A DNA stretch of 64,000 bases, from positions 248,001-312,000 of the forward strand of contig NZ_JAGGPT010000007.1 of assembly GCF_018613715.1 (NCBI RefSeq), in the 5' to 3' direction. Source of the stretch: Chryseobacterium sp. ISL-6 (GTDB lineage: Bacteria > Bacteroidota > Bacteroidia > Flavobacteriales > Weeksellaceae). Position 1 is the first letter of the stretch. Each line of letters starts with the position of its first letter. A program made the translations under genes and the position numbers. The notes under the pieces are model-generated. The model saw only the letters and a program-made list of their open reading frames with translations. It searched no databases and was not told where the DNA came from. Below, one piece after another: positions 47,101-55,864 of the stretch.

Positions 47101-48153
47101 GGTTTATTTAAAAGCCTGGCGCGTGAGTTTGAACAAACCACCTGCAGACTAATCAGCTTAAGCACTACTCAGAAGATGGATCAGATTGCTGAAATTGCTT
47201 TAAAAGAGATATTAGCAGCTGATAAACCGGTTGAAGTTATTTACAAAAATGATCAAAGGCATAAAGTGGATATTATACCTTCACCTTTATCAACAAGTCT
47301 GGAAGATGCACACATCCAGTTAGATCAGGAATCAGTTGTCTTAGTACTTGGAGGTGCACAGGGGATCACTTCTGAACTGGCTAAACATATGTCAGAAGCT
47401 TATCCATGTACCTATATTCTTGTAGGCAGATCAGCGGATCCAAGAGATGAAGCACCAGATCATAAAGAATTGGAAGTGATGAAAACCAAGGAAGAAATAA
47501 GAAGTTATCTTATAAAAACCGGGAAATTCACGTCACCTCCTCAAATAGAAAAAGAAACGGTACGAGTTTTCAAAAATAACCAGATCCTCCATACGATCCG
47601 AGATATGGAACGACTTGGAAGCACTGTGGTTTATCAATCTTTAGACCTTTGTGATGAAGATGGGTTAAGTGCCCTTCTCAGCAATATTTATGAAAAATAC
47701 GGTCACCTGGACGGAGTTATTCATGGGGCAGGTCTTTTGGAAGATAAATTATTTAAGCATAAAACAAGCAGTTCTTTCGGGCGGGTCTTTGACACTAAAG
47801 TAAAACCACTTCGAGTACTGGCTGAACAGCTTCGTGAAGATTGCCAGTTTGTTGTTCTGTTCTCAAGTATTGCATCAGTATATGGCAATAAAGGTCAGAC
47901 CGATTATGCCGCAGCAAATAGTGTATTGGATGATTATGCCAGAGCTCTTGACAAAAGGCTAAAAGGAAAAGTGATCTCCATAAACTGGGGACCTTGGAAG
48001 GGAGCAGGTATGGTTTCACCAACCTTAGAAACAGAATATGAACGTCGGGGGATTTCTTTAATTCCTTTGGATCAGGGGAAAGAGACTTTTCTTAATGAGA
48101 TAAAATACGGAAATGAAAGCCAGGTACTAATCATGTCTGGAAGCAATTGGTAA
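41119..48153 (+). CDS. Iterative type I polyketide/PUFA-type synthase: NPD-NPD-KS-AT-ACP-ACP-KR
   Basis: A 2344-residue multidomain enzyme. Residues ~1-230 and ~285-560 are two FMN-binding nitronate-monooxygenase/PfaD-like enoyl reductase domains. The second has an intact ECGGHVGP (His429); the first has EAGGLVGY with Leu124 in place of His. The ketosynthase spans ~640-1075 (active Cys832 in DAACASS, then EAHGTGT and IGHTKCA). The acyltransferase is ~1180-1480 (GQGSQ, Ser1275 in GHSYGE, CAFHSP). Two carrier domains have Ser1686 and Ser1797 in DLSIDSIK. The ketoreductase is ~2070-2344 (GGAQGI, SSIASVYGNKGQTDYAAAN). PUFA synthases (PfaA plus PfaD) and heterocyst-glycolipid synthases share this layout, but fusion of the reductase in front is unusual. 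First gene of the cluster, 19 bases before the next. Confidence 0.9.
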   Translation: MKNFTIIGITPFEKPDVNLILKLHQAGAFPILSLGHELTIAQQALNQLDHTDVSSYGISATDDKFMSLQIPEKVSFVILPFSLSINYALDLPVIYQVNSLEEARQAEQSGAKGIIVKGNEAGGLVGYESTFVLFQRVIKEINTIPVWAQGGIGLHTSAAVKALGATGVILDSQLALFPESSVPQDVKDLCSKLNGTETKIIANHRVLVRPNSPALPEDIGATDLKQYFTDLDISKSYIPMGQDISLAIDLYEDFKSLKKMIFGFKEAMYGHLKQAKALQVINEDNMLARELGLRYPIAQGPMTRVSDVPSFANAVAEAGGLPFVALSLLKGEQAKALVIETKKLAGEKTWGVGILGFAPQALRDEQTSYILEARPPVVLIAGGRPAQAKIFEKAGISTFLHVPSPALLDIFLKEGAKKFIFEGRECGGHVGPLSSMVLWEKQIERILKEDHPENISVFFAGGIHNAFSTAFVSIMAAPLAARGVKVGVLMGTAYLYTEEAVITGAIQEEFQLQAMQAKDTVLLETAPGHETRCLNTAFSQHFNSEKTKLLAAGMDKKEVWEQLEKLNVGRLRIAAKGIDRQGDQLVNIPKNEQLDLGMYMIGQIATMHDHVISLAELHKDVGIDNHKYIQQATLPEEPASNEKSLDIAIVGMECIFPGAKNLQEYWRNIILGKDSVTEVPDERWNKDIYYHPDSDGPDVSHSKWGGFIPKIDFDPLAFGIPPQSLAAIEPTQLLTLLVAKRAMEDAGYGEKHVNRENISVIIGAEGGNDLANSYSFRGYYKQVFGELHDEVKEAFPHTTEDSFPGILANVIAGRITNRLDLGGRNFTVDAACASSLAAIDLACQELILGKSDMVLAGGADLHNGINDYLMFSSTHALSRKGRCATFDSDADGIALGEGIAILVLKRYEDAVHDGDRIYSVIKGVGGSSDGKALGLTAPRKIGQVRALERAYAQAGISPASVGLVEAHGTGTVVGDKTELSALTNLFSRSGALPGQTHLGSVKTQIGHTKCAAGLAGLIKASLAVYHGIKPPTLHLQQPNAYYNAQTSPFAFYAESGLWSEKNRYAGISAFGFGGTNFHTVIANHPKQDNSVALQSWPSELFVFRGDTYEEAKNQLGQIKSLLEINDDISLKDIAYSLTVGSEKPIQLSIVADTAEDLMMKIELVLFGIETKDTFIVNKRAGKVAFLFPGQGSQRINMARDLFVVFPAIRNLIEGYPELEKVVFPSTTFDADALKKQKETIKDTRLAQPILGIVDLALARLLESMGIVPDMVAGHSYGELPALCFAGVFGEEKLVDLSIQRAHSILDSVEGGDPGTMLAVSAKQEDLQPILEQIEGCYPVNFNTPSQCVVAGSTPAIDKLMELLRKERISAKKLEVACAFHSPLLAKSKDLYDAVLKDVPFQEMQIPVWSNTTAAVYPTDASEIKERLTEHLVQPVRFVEEIQAMYDDGARIFIEVGPGKILTGLTQSCLEKDQLTFYVEDSNRNKLTHLLCMFAQYLGTGRTFNIEKLFDGRSARFIQIDQPELYKKNPAIWRVNGQAAQPTTGTLPVNGALPIITPLQMNNFTNQQVPAVDNQLAAERMLQEYLNSMKLLIQAQRDVMLSFLGQNPQINPTPVYASPVPNLINDRLVSIPASPVNTEKPVIIQTKQAPSKDIKSLLLQVVSDKTGYPHEMLGMEMDLEADLSIDSIKRVEIIGTLRSELNILTIDHANEDTVMEQLAAIKTLSGLVAWLTEYTGVAVTAEKNGSEEINGSKPQDQSSFSIEDLQKAILDIVSEKTGYPKEMLGLDLDLEADLSIDSIKRMEIIADLKTKIGFGQNLEQADDLMEKMAAIKTLKGLANWISEINNTGADNNSTTNNHIDVNVDVEATPTVLSRLRFDLTPSDISLIQNTEILQGKRFAITQDNGNQTQEIKNRLEQYGAIAELVDMEKDLSDFDGLIILDMFSSPVKHNIIDHVDLIKKLNLDKAKWIYLISDIPAHLEELTDTRVLRHYQGYSGLFKSLAREFEQTTCRLISLSTTQKMDQIAEIALKEILAADKPVEVIYKNDQRHKVDIIPSPLSTSLEDAHIQLDQESVVLVLGGAQGITSELAKHMSEAYPCTYILVGRSADPRDEAPDHKELEVMKTKEEIRSYLIKTGKFTSPPQIEKETVRVFKNNQILHTIRDMERLGSTVVYQSLDLCDEDGLSALLSNIYEKYGHLDGVIHGAGLLEDKLFKHKTSSSFGRVFDTKVKPLRVLAEQLREDCQFVVLFSSIASVYGNKGQTDYAAANSVLDDYARALDKRLKGKVISINWGPWKGAGMVSPTLETEYERRGISLIPLDQGKETFLNEIKYGNESQVLIMSGSNW

Positions 48154-48172
48154 TCCTCTGTATAAGATAATT

Positions 48173-51100
48173 ATGAAAAAAACAGATGTTGCTGTAATTG
48201 GTTTATCTTGTGTCTTTCCTGGGGCACAAGATGCCAACACTTTTTGGCAAAATATTGTCAATAAAGTCGACTCTACCCAACTGGCTCCTGCCGACAGGAT
48301 CGATCCTGTGCACTTTAGTGATAGTACAAATTCAGTCGATCGTTTTTATTGCAAACGTGGTGGATTTATTTCTGACTACGAATTTGATCCCACAGCATTT
48401 GGCATTTTACCACTAGCCGTTGAAGGTACGGAACCGGATCATTTATTAACACTTGATCTTGTGCAAAAGGCTTTGGAGGATGCAGGAGTATTTCAGAAGC
48501 AGGTATCGTTAGAAAAAACGGGAATCATCATTGGTAAAGGAAACTACGCAGGACCCGGTGCTACCCGTGCCATCGAAATTGTGCGGACTGGTGAACAGAT
48601 CTCCTCATTATTACATGAATTATTACCTCAGGTATCTTCAGCAGATATCGAAAAGGTTAAGCATGCCTTTCAGGAGCGTAAAGGACGTTTTGCTGCTGAT
48701 ACTGCTATGGGACTTATCCCTAATCTTGTCGCCTCTTTAGTCGCTAACCGATTCAATCTAGGAGGAGCCGCTTTTACAGTGGATGCAGCCTGTGCGAGTG
48801 CTTTACTTGCTGTGGATCACGCTGTACAAGAGCTTAACCGTGGACGTTGCGACATGGTTATTGCAGGTGGTGTGCATACAGGACAGAATGCTGCTTTCTG
48901 GAGTATTTTTGCTCAGCTTGGAGCGATGTCCCGCCAACAGCAAATTAAGCCGTTCAGCATGGATGCCGACGGATTATTAATTGGAGAAGGCTGTGGTTTC
49001 GTTGTTCTGAAGCGATTGGAAGATGCTGTCCGTGATCAGGATAAGATCTATGCTGTTATTAAAGGTGTGGGTGTAAGCAGTGATGGTAATGGAACCAGTG
49101 TTATGAGTCCGTCCGTTAAAGGCCAGTTAAAAGCTTTAAAACAAGCCTGGACTAATGCTGATATGGATGAAAAACAGATTGGTTATTTAGAAGCTCACGG
49201 TACAGGAACGCCACTTGGAGACAAAACAGAACTTCAGACCCTGGCTCAGTTCTTTGGTAAAGAAGAAGCCGCTCCCATCGCAGGTATCGGATCTGTAAAA
49301 TCAAATATAGGACATGCAATGCCTGCAGCAGGTATAGCAGGTTTGATAAAGACCTGTTTAGCATTACATCATGATACTTTACCACCTACATTATATTGTG
49401 AAAATCCGGTTGCCGATATGGAGCAGACTCGATTTGCACCTGTACAGGAACCAAAAAACTGGTCAAAATCAGGTTTGCCAAAAGTGGCAGCAGTGAATGC
49501 TTTTGGGTTTGGAGGTATCAATGCACACGTTGTTCTTGAAGGATATGATAAGCCAAAAAAAGACCGTGTATTACTTTTAGCAAGAGCAACAAACGAAGAA
49601 TTACTTTCCGCTTTACGGAATAACGAAACTATACCGGGCGAAGGAGATTACAGGGTTGCCCTCTTTGATCCAACACCTGAAAGAATAGAAAAAGCGATTA
49701 AGATTGTCTCTAAGAAAAACCCTTGGCGCAACAGACAGGATATTTGGTATACCTCTACTCCTTTATTACGCGATGGTGGTAAAATAGCCTTTGTTTTTCC
49801 TGGCTTAGATGGCCTTGCAAAAGGTGAAGTAGACAGTGTCAGTCGTTATTTTGGATTAACTGAACCTATACAAACTGAAGGTGATGGTCTGTTAACTGAT
49901 GCATTAAACATTTTTAATTCATGCAGCATACTGGATACCGCGTTGAAAAATTTGGGTATCTCACCAGATATGAATGCAGGACATAGCTTAGGAGAATGGC
50001 TGGCTGGCTATTCCGCTGAGCTGGCAGAGGTAAACTCTGTGAAATCATTGATCGATGTACTTAATCCGGAAACTTTTGAATTAAAGGATTCCAGATTTAT
50101 TGCGATAGGAGCAGGTATTGATAGCATTACACCTCTTATTGCAGAAATTCCAAATGTATATGTTTCTAATGATAACTGTCCCAATCAGGTTATCCTTTGT
50201 GGCAGCAATACCGCTCTTGATGAATTAGTTCCATTATTAAAATCTAAACAGATATTTCATCAGATTCTGCCATTCCAATCTGGTTTTCATTCTCCGTTTG
50301 TTGCTGACAAGCTTGATTTAATTCTAGAGGGAATGGAACAGGTACAGTTTCAAAAAACAAAGATCCCTTTATGGTCTGCGACCACCCTCACCCCATATCC
50401 TGAAGATCAGGAAGCGATCAGAAAACTGAGCGCTGAACATCTTGTTCAGCCGGTTCGTTTCCGCGAGCTTACTGAAAAGCTTTATGAAGAGGGTGCCCGA
50501 TTTTTCATCCAGGTGGGTGCCGGCGGGTTATTAGGTTTTATTGATGATACATTAAAAGGAAAGGCCTTCAGTACTGTCGCTTCCAGCTTGCCAACCCGAT
50601 CTGCACTTACTCAGCTGGAGCGTGTGGTCGCTGCATTATTTGTGGAAGGTAAAACTGTAGCACTTGACTTTTTAGACATCCATAATGATTCAAAAAAACC
50701 ATCAGGTAAAGGAATCAAACTGCAATTGGGATCACCCATTATTCGTGATTTTAAAGAAATAAAATCTTTAGCACAATCTTTTGACACAAAACAAAAAAGT
50801 GTTTCAGCAACGGTAGCTAAGACGGGACATCCTCTTGTGCAGGCATTTCAGGAGAACATGACTGATATGATGCGTATGCAGGAAGAAGTACTGACCCTCT
50901 TTCAGAATCGTCTAGAAAATAGAGTTACAAATCCTATATTGACGAAAGTACCCACCCATGCGAATTTCTCCAAATCTCTGCATGTTAACCTGGATAGTCA
51001 TCCTTACCTCATCGATCATAGTCTGTTGAGACAACCCAAAGGATGGACCGATATTGCAGATATGGAACCGGTTATTCCCATGACCATGATTTTTGAAGTA

Positions 51101-52402
51101 TTAGCTGAAATAGCCCAGGCAGAAATAGAAGGAACACAGGTACATAAAATCATGAATGTAAATGTGTTTCAATGGATGAACGTTGCCAAACCTTTTGAGA
51201 AAACAGTAAAGGGAGAATGGCGATCATCAAACCACGCCTATCTGGATATTGAAAACTTCGCTAATGCAGAAGTGTTACTAACCTCATCAGCTCCTGTTGT
51301 TCCGGCCTTTGATCTTTCAATCGGAAATCTTTTACCAATCAATAGAACCCCTGAAGAGATCTATGAAAAACATATGTTTCATGGAGAAGCTTACCAGGGT
51401 ATTACGGAGATTTCATCGGTTGGAACTAAAGGTATCGCAGGGAAAATTAAAGGAAATGGAGGAAAAGGTTCCTTATTAGATAACGCCGGGCAATTATTTG
51501 GACTGTGGCTACAACTGACTCTAACAAAAGACCGTATTGCTTTTCCTGTGAAAATCAGGGATATCGAATTTTTCGGTAATATGGATGATCAGGAAGGCTT
51601 ATTTGAATGCTTCTGTATACTTACTGATTTAAATGAGGAATTTGCAACCGCTAACATCATACTGAAAAGAAACGGAAAAGTCTGGTGTGCTATTACAGGA
51701 TGGCAGAACAGGAGACTTGAAATTGATGAGGCATTATGGAACGTTTCCATGTCTCCTTTACATAACCGACTTTCAGAAGAAATAGCTCCTCAGGTATTTT
51801 ATTTTCATCAAGCTTACTCCAGAGTTGTTTCATGGGATTTTATTATGAAACGCTATTTCAATCAAACTGAAAAGAAATATCATAATGAGCTCTTACCTAA
51901 CAAGCGAAAAAACTGGATGGTGAGTCGTGTAGCCGTGAAAGATGCTGTAAGAAACCTGTTACGCCAACAAAAAGATCATGCTTGTTTTCCTATTGCATTT
52001 GAAGTACGTTCGAATGAGGTTGGCAAACCTTATCTTATTGGTGATTCTACAGAAGATATCCATGTATCATTAGCTCATAAAGGAAAAGAAGCAGTAGCTA
52101 TTGCCCGTCATGGAAGCCCCGTAGGAATTGATATGGAACTTATTGAAGAACGCAGCTCAGGATTTTACGATCTGGTATTTACTGATGCTGAATTAGCATT
52201 ATTAAAAGGCCGGGATCAGGCTGAATGGACCACCCGGTTCTGGGTAGCCAAAGAAGCCTACGGAAAGTTTTTGGGCACCGGTCTGAAAGGAAATCCAAAA
52301 GCATACGAAGTTGAACTTATAACAGATGATCATTTATGGATCAATAAAATTGAAATAAAAACTATTAAACACCTAAATTATATTATCGGATGGACACTCT
52401 AA
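48173..52402 (+). CDS. Second synthase subunit: KS-AT-DH-phosphopantetheinyl transferase
   Basis: A 1409-residue protein. Ketosynthase ~1-450 (Cys207 in DAACASA, EAHGTGTPLGD, SNIGHAMPAAG). Acyltransferase-like ~540-840 (FVFPGLDG, GHSLGEW, FHSPFVAD). Hot-dog dehydratase ~930-1170 with HPYLIDH (His949 as base) and D1103NAGQ as the acid motif. C-terminal Sfp-type phosphopantetheinyl transferase ~1200-1409 (GIDMEL with Asp1320, then WVAKEAYGK). The protein supplies dehydration and activates the carrier domains of the cluster. In PUFA systems these parts are split among PfaB, PfaC and PfaE, so this is a compact fused form. With subunit one it offers a complete reductive loop (KR, DH, ER). Confidence 0.9.
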   Translation: MKKTDVAVIGLSCVFPGAQDANTFWQNIVNKVDSTQLAPADRIDPVHFSDSTNSVDRFYCKRGGFISDYEFDPTAFGILPLAVEGTEPDHLLTLDLVQKALEDAGVFQKQVSLEKTGIIIGKGNYAGPGATRAIEIVRTGEQISSLLHELLPQVSSADIEKVKHAFQERKGRFAADTAMGLIPNLVASLVANRFNLGGAAFTVDAACASALLAVDHAVQELNRGRCDMVIAGGVHTGQNAAFWSIFAQLGAMSRQQQIKPFSMDADGLLIGEGCGFVVLKRLEDAVRDQDKIYAVIKGVGVSSDGNGTSVMSPSVKGQLKALKQAWTNADMDEKQIGYLEAHGTGTPLGDKTELQTLAQFFGKEEAAPIAGIGSVKSNIGHAMPAAGIAGLIKTCLALHHDTLPPTLYCENPVADMEQTRFAPVQEPKNWSKSGLPKVAAVNAFGFGGINAHVVLEGYDKPKKDRVLLLARATNEELLSALRNNETIPGEGDYRVALFDPTPERIEKAIKIVSKKNPWRNRQDIWYTSTPLLRDGGKIAFVFPGLDGLAKGEVDSVSRYFGLTEPIQTEGDGLLTDALNIFNSCSILDTALKNLGISPDMNAGHSLGEWLAGYSAELAEVNSVKSLIDVLNPETFELKDSRFIAIGAGIDSITPLIAEIPNVYVSNDNCPNQVILCGSNTALDELVPLLKSKQIFHQILPFQSGFHSPFVADKLDLILEGMEQVQFQKTKIPLWSATTLTPYPEDQEAIRKLSAEHLVQPVRFRELTEKLYEEGARFFIQVGAGGLLGFIDDTLKGKAFSTVASSLPTRSALTQLERVVAALFVEGKTVALDFLDIHNDSKKPSGKGIKLQLGSPIIRDFKEIKSLAQSFDTKQKSVSATVAKTGHPLVQAFQENMTDMMRMQEEVLTLFQNRLENRVTNPILTKVPTHANFSKSLHVNLDSHPYLIDHSLLRQPKGWTDIADMEPVIPMTMIFEVLAEIAQAEIEGTQVHKIMNVNVFQWMNVAKPFEKTVKGEWRSSNHAYLDIENFANAEVLLTSSAPVVPAFDLSIGNLLPINRTPEEIYEKHMFHGEAYQGITEISSVGTKGIAGKIKGNGGKGSLLDNAGQLFGLWLQLTLTKDRIAFPVKIRDIEFFGNMDDQEGLFECFCILTDLNEEFATANIILKRNGKVWCAITGWQNRRLEIDEALWNVSMSPLHNRLSEEIAPQVFYFHQAYSRVVSWDFIMKRYFNQTEKKYHNELLPNKRKNWMVSRVAVKDAVRNLLRQQKDHACFPIAFEVRSNEVGKPYLIGDSTEDIHVSLAHKGKEAVAIARHGSPVGIDMELIEERSSGFYDLVFTDAELALLKGRDQAEWTTRFWVAKEAYGKFLGTGLKGNPKAYEVELITDDHLWINKIEIKTIKHLNYIIGWTL

Positions 52403-52416
52403 ACCACACATTAAAA

Positions 52417-52689
52417 ATGAATCACGAGGAGCTATTCACTCTTTTAAAAGGCTTTATCACCGAAGTAATTGGTGAAGAATTTGTAGAAGAAATGGACATT
52501 ACTCCAGAAAGCTCGTTCACGAAAGACCTGGAAATGGACAGTATAGAAATCGTTTCTTTTTCTGAGAAAATCAAAGCCCATTTTGGTGAACAAATTGATT
52601 TCACCGGTTGGCTTTCTTCTATGGACTTAGATCAATTGATCAATCTTGACCTCCGTATGATCATCAATTATATCTACGAATGCCAATAA
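52417..52689 (+). CDS. Acyl carrier protein
   Basis: A 90-residue carrier protein from MNHEELF; an ATG at 52390 overlapping the previous gene would add nine residues. The attachment serine lies in DLEMDSIEIV, with a typical four-helix pattern and acidic composition. It ends in ECQ and overlaps the start of the hydrolase gene by 10 bases, showing translational coupling. It probably carries the finished or starter acyl chain between the synthase and the later transferases, and would be charged by the PPTase fused to subunit two. Confidence 0.9.
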   Translation: MNHEELFTLLKGFITEVIGEEFVEEMDITPESSFTKDLEMDSIEIVSFSEKIKAHFGEQIDFTGWLSSMDLDQLINLDLRMIINYIYECQ

Positions 52690-53444
52690 TTACTGTTGAC
52701 AATAGGAAAGTCCATATACAGGAACTCAATAAGGACGCTAAACAAACCGTGGTGCTTATCCACGGGATGTTCAGCAACTTATCAATTTATTATTTTAATA
52801 TAGCTCCTATTCTGGCAAAACATTATCATGTGGTGATGTATGATTTAAAAAGCCATGGCATGAGTGAGCGTTTTCAAGATGGATACGACCTTGAGAGTAT
52901 GTCATCCGACCTGCTCAATCTGATGGACTTTTTACAACTCAAAAAAGCACATCTTGTCGGCTACAGCTTCGGAGGTCTTATTGCACTGAAAACAGCATTA
53001 AAATATCCAGACCGTGTTGATAAACTTGCGGTTATGGAAGCTCCGGATCCCAGAGACGATAAAACGCGTGGTATCATTGACGAATACAGTAAGGAGTTTC
53101 TTGAACATTATGTTGCTAATTTTACTGATACTACAAAAGTACAAATGGGTAAACGGCAAATGGAAAAAAACCACCGTATGTATGAGTTCTTATTTGAACA
53201 AACGAGCATCAAAGCAGATATGATCAAAGAAAAGGATTTTCTCAATGAGACTGATTTATCCGAATTGGCTTCTTCTACATTATTGCTCTATGGATCCCAA
53301 TCCAATTGTAAGCCTACAGGTGAATTATTAAAAACGCAAATTGGCAAAGCTGAACTGGAATTGATTCCTGGTGATCATAATATCCCTATACAGGAACCGG
53401 CTCAGATAGCAGAAACCATCAATCATTTTTTATCTAAATTTTAA
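52680..53444 (+). CDS. Alpha/beta hydrolase, likely chain-release or editing enzyme
   Basis: A 254-residue hydrolase. Oxyanion region LIHGMFS (28-33), nucleophile elbow GYSFGG with Ser96, catalytic His in PGDHN near the C-terminus. The strand that usually carries the acid reads YGSQSNC where many relatives have GxxD, so the acid position is uncertain. No signal peptide. Located between the carrier protein and the glycosyltransferase, it probably releases or transfers the acyl chain or edits it. Confidence 0.8.
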   Translation: MPIITVDNRKVHIQELNKDAKQTVVLIHGMFSNLSIYYFNIAPILAKHYHVVMYDLKSHGMSERFQDGYDLESMSSDLLNLMDFLQLKKAHLVGYSFGGLIALKTALKYPDRVDKLAVMEAPDPRDDKTRGIIDEYSKEFLEHYVANFTDTTKVQMGKRQMEKNHRMYEFLFEQTSIKADMIKEKDFLNETDLSELASSTLLLYGSQSNCKPTGELLKTQIGKAELELIPGDHNIPIQEPAQIAETINHFLSKF

Positions 53445-53454
53445 ACACAAAACT

Positions 53455-55860
53455 ATGGCTAAATTTGTATTTGTTGTCCCTCCATTGACAGGCCATGTCA
53501 ATCCAACTCTAAGTATTGGAGCGACTCTATTGGAAAGAGGGCATCAGGTGGCTTGGATCAGTCTTGATAAAAATTTAAGCACCAAACTTCCTGTTGGAGG
53601 AGAATTATTAGTTATTGAATACGATCAGACAGATGAATCAAAAAAAGAAAGTGAACAATATCTCGATATAATTTCAAAAAAAGTAGTGTACGGCATCGAC
53701 AGCATCAAATTTCTTTATGAAGATGTACTCATTCCTTTAAACAGACATTGCTATAATGGTATTGTTACTTTGCTAAAATCATATCAACCGGATCTGGTTA
53801 TTGGGGATCATCAGCTATTCGTCGCATCTATTGCTGCGAAAAAGCTAGGTCTTCCTTATAGCACATCTGTTACTGCTCCCGCTGCCATTAAAATTATGGA
53901 CGAATTGCCTAAGGTACACGAATGGGAAGTGAATCAGATCATCGAACTGCAAAAGGAACTGGGAATAACAGAAAACCGTTCATTGGCTTCTTCAGATCTT
54001 TTAACCATGGTTTTAACGTCCAGGTATTTCTTTGGTGAAATGGAGTTACCATCCAATTATCAGTTTACGGGCCCAGTTCTTACAGAACGCCGTATTTCGT
54101 GTGAATTTGATTGGGACAGATTAAATAGCAGCACTCAGAAGAAGATTTTAGTAAGCATTGGTACCACATTCGATCATGATCATAAGAAAGCTTTTTTCCA
54201 AAAGGTAGTTGATGCATTTCAGAATGAAGACTTAACCGTTGTAGTGGTTTCAGATCCACAGCTTTTTGATAGCTGGCCGGAAAATTTTATGGTCTATCAA
54301 CAGGTTCCTCAATTGGATCTATTACCTTATCTGGATGGAGTCGTTTGCCATGGAGGACATAATACGGTTTCTGAAGCACTTTCAAATGGCCTGCCTTTAG
54401 TGGTTATTCCAATTGCATATGATCAATCCCATGTAGCTGGACGTGTCGTACGTACAGGGGCTGGTGAACGTCTTAATTTTAATAGATTTAAATCAAATCA
54501 TTTAAAGGAAGCTGTACAGCAGATCTTAAACAACCCTGAGTATCGTGAGGCGGCCGAAATTATCCGTCAGTCTTTCATTGATGCCGGAGGTTCAGCAACT
54601 GCAGCCAATTTACTTGAAAAGGCTATTATTTCTTCTTCGAAACAAATAAAACCCCGCTCTAAATTCTTATTTGTTATTCCACCGTTCTTTGGACATATCA
54701 GTCCTACATTAAGTGTCGGTGTAAGCTTGATTGAAAGAGGACATGAAGTGAAATGGTTTGGAATTACCCCGCTTTCCAATGAACATATTCCGGAAGGAGG
54801 ATCTTATTTCTATCCTGAAGAAGATCTTATTCCATATCAGGATGAAATCAAGCGTATCCTGAAAAGACAGGATGATGGACCTGCCTGTTCCGGACCTGAA
54901 GTAATGAAACTCGCATTAGAAGAAACCTATGTTCCATTTGCCAAAATGATGATGCCGGGATTAAGCCGCCTTACGGAAAGCTGGAAACCTGATGTCATCG
55001 TTAATGACTGTATTTCTTTTGGTGGAGCATTGTTTGCTCATAAACATAATATTCCTTGTGTAACGACCACTCCTGTTCCTCCGGATGTAATGGGAGATAC
55101 AGAAAAAAGTGCACCTAAAATATTTGAATGGCAACAAAATCTGATCAAAGATCTTCAAAAAGAAGTGGGAATTGATGATGATGGTATTTTTATCCATTCT
55201 CATAAATTGAACCTCGTGTTTACCTCACAGGCTTTTGCAGGTTTTGAAACCGTACCTTCTCATATGAAGTTTGTAGGTCCGGTAAAAGGGCGACCAAATG
55301 ATGCTCCTTTTGATTGGGATCGTTTAAATGCATCTACCACACCTAAAATATTTGTGTCTTTAGGTACTCTGTTGGTGGACATCAGAAAAGCTTTTTTCGA
55401 AAAGATCATCGCTGCATTTGCAGATCAGCCGGTTACTATTGTAGCAGCTACTCCACCCGATATTTTTGAAGAATGGCCATCTAATTTTATTGTAAATAGT
55501 TTTGTACCGCAATCAGCGTTAATGCCACACATGGATATGGTTATTTGTCATGGAGGTTTTAATACCGTTAATGACACATTCCGTAATGGACTGCCAATGT
55601 TGATTACACCAATTGCTTATGATCATTTTCATATTGCAAAATTAATTGAGCAGGCAGGTTGTGGAAAGAGTATCCGATACAAACGATTGCGTATTGAATC
55701 GCTTCGTGAAACAGTGTTTGAATTGCTTGAGGATCCAACATACCGAAATGCAGCCAAAGAGGTTCAGGCTACCTTTCTTACTGCAGGCGGCAATGATAAA
55801 GCTGTAGAATTGTTAGAAAATTTTGTACAAGAAGAACAATCCGTATTAGTTTCTGTTTAA
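53455..55860 (+). CDS. Tandem-fused GT1 glycosyltransferase (two complete units)
   Basis: An 801-residue protein made of two UGT/MGT-like glycosyltransferases in one chain. Unit one starts KFVFVVPPLTGHVNPTLSIG and unit two, from about residue 401, RSKFLFVIPPFFGHISPTLS. Each has the C-terminal donor-binding motif (VCHGGHNTVSEALSNGLPLV and ICHGGFNTVNDTFRNGLPML, both followed by PIAYD). Both units keep the N-terminal GH motif with the catalytic-His position and the HGG box, so both look active. Such enzymes move a sugar from a nucleotide donor to a lipid or polyketide hydroxyl. Two fused units suggest transfer of two sugars, one after the other. Confidence 0.9.
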   Translation: MAKFVFVVPPLTGHVNPTLSIGATLLERGHQVAWISLDKNLSTKLPVGGELLVIEYDQTDESKKESEQYLDIISKKVVYGIDSIKFLYEDVLIPLNRHCYNGIVTLLKSYQPDLVIGDHQLFVASIAAKKLGLPYSTSVTAPAAIKIMDELPKVHEWEVNQIIELQKELGITENRSLASSDLLTMVLTSRYFFGEMELPSNYQFTGPVLTERRISCEFDWDRLNSSTQKKILVSIGTTFDHDHKKAFFQKVVDAFQNEDLTVVVVSDPQLFDSWPENFMVYQQVPQLDLLPYLDGVVCHGGHNTVSEALSNGLPLVVIPIAYDQSHVAGRVVRTGAGERLNFNRFKSNHLKEAVQQILNNPEYREAAEIIRQSFIDAGGSATAANLLEKAIISSSKQIKPRSKFLFVIPPFFGHISPTLSVGVSLIERGHEVKWFGITPLSNEHIPEGGSYFYPEEDLIPYQDEIKRILKRQDDGPACSGPEVMKLALEETYVPFAKMMMPGLSRLTESWKPDVIVNDCISFGGALFAHKHNIPCVTTTPVPPDVMGDTEKSAPKIFEWQQNLIKDLQKEVGIDDDGIFIHSHKLNLVFTSQAFAGFETVPSHMKFVGPVKGRPNDAPFDWDRLNASTTPKIFVSLGTLLVDIRKAFFEKIIAAFADQPVTIVAATPPDIFEEWPSNFIVNSFVPQSALMPHMDMVICHGGFNTVNDTFRNGLPMLITPIAYDHFHIAKLIEQAGCGKSIRYKRLRIESLRETVFELLEDPTYRNAAKEVQATFLTAGGNDKAVELLENFVQEEQSVLVSV

Positions 55861-55864
55861 TCCT

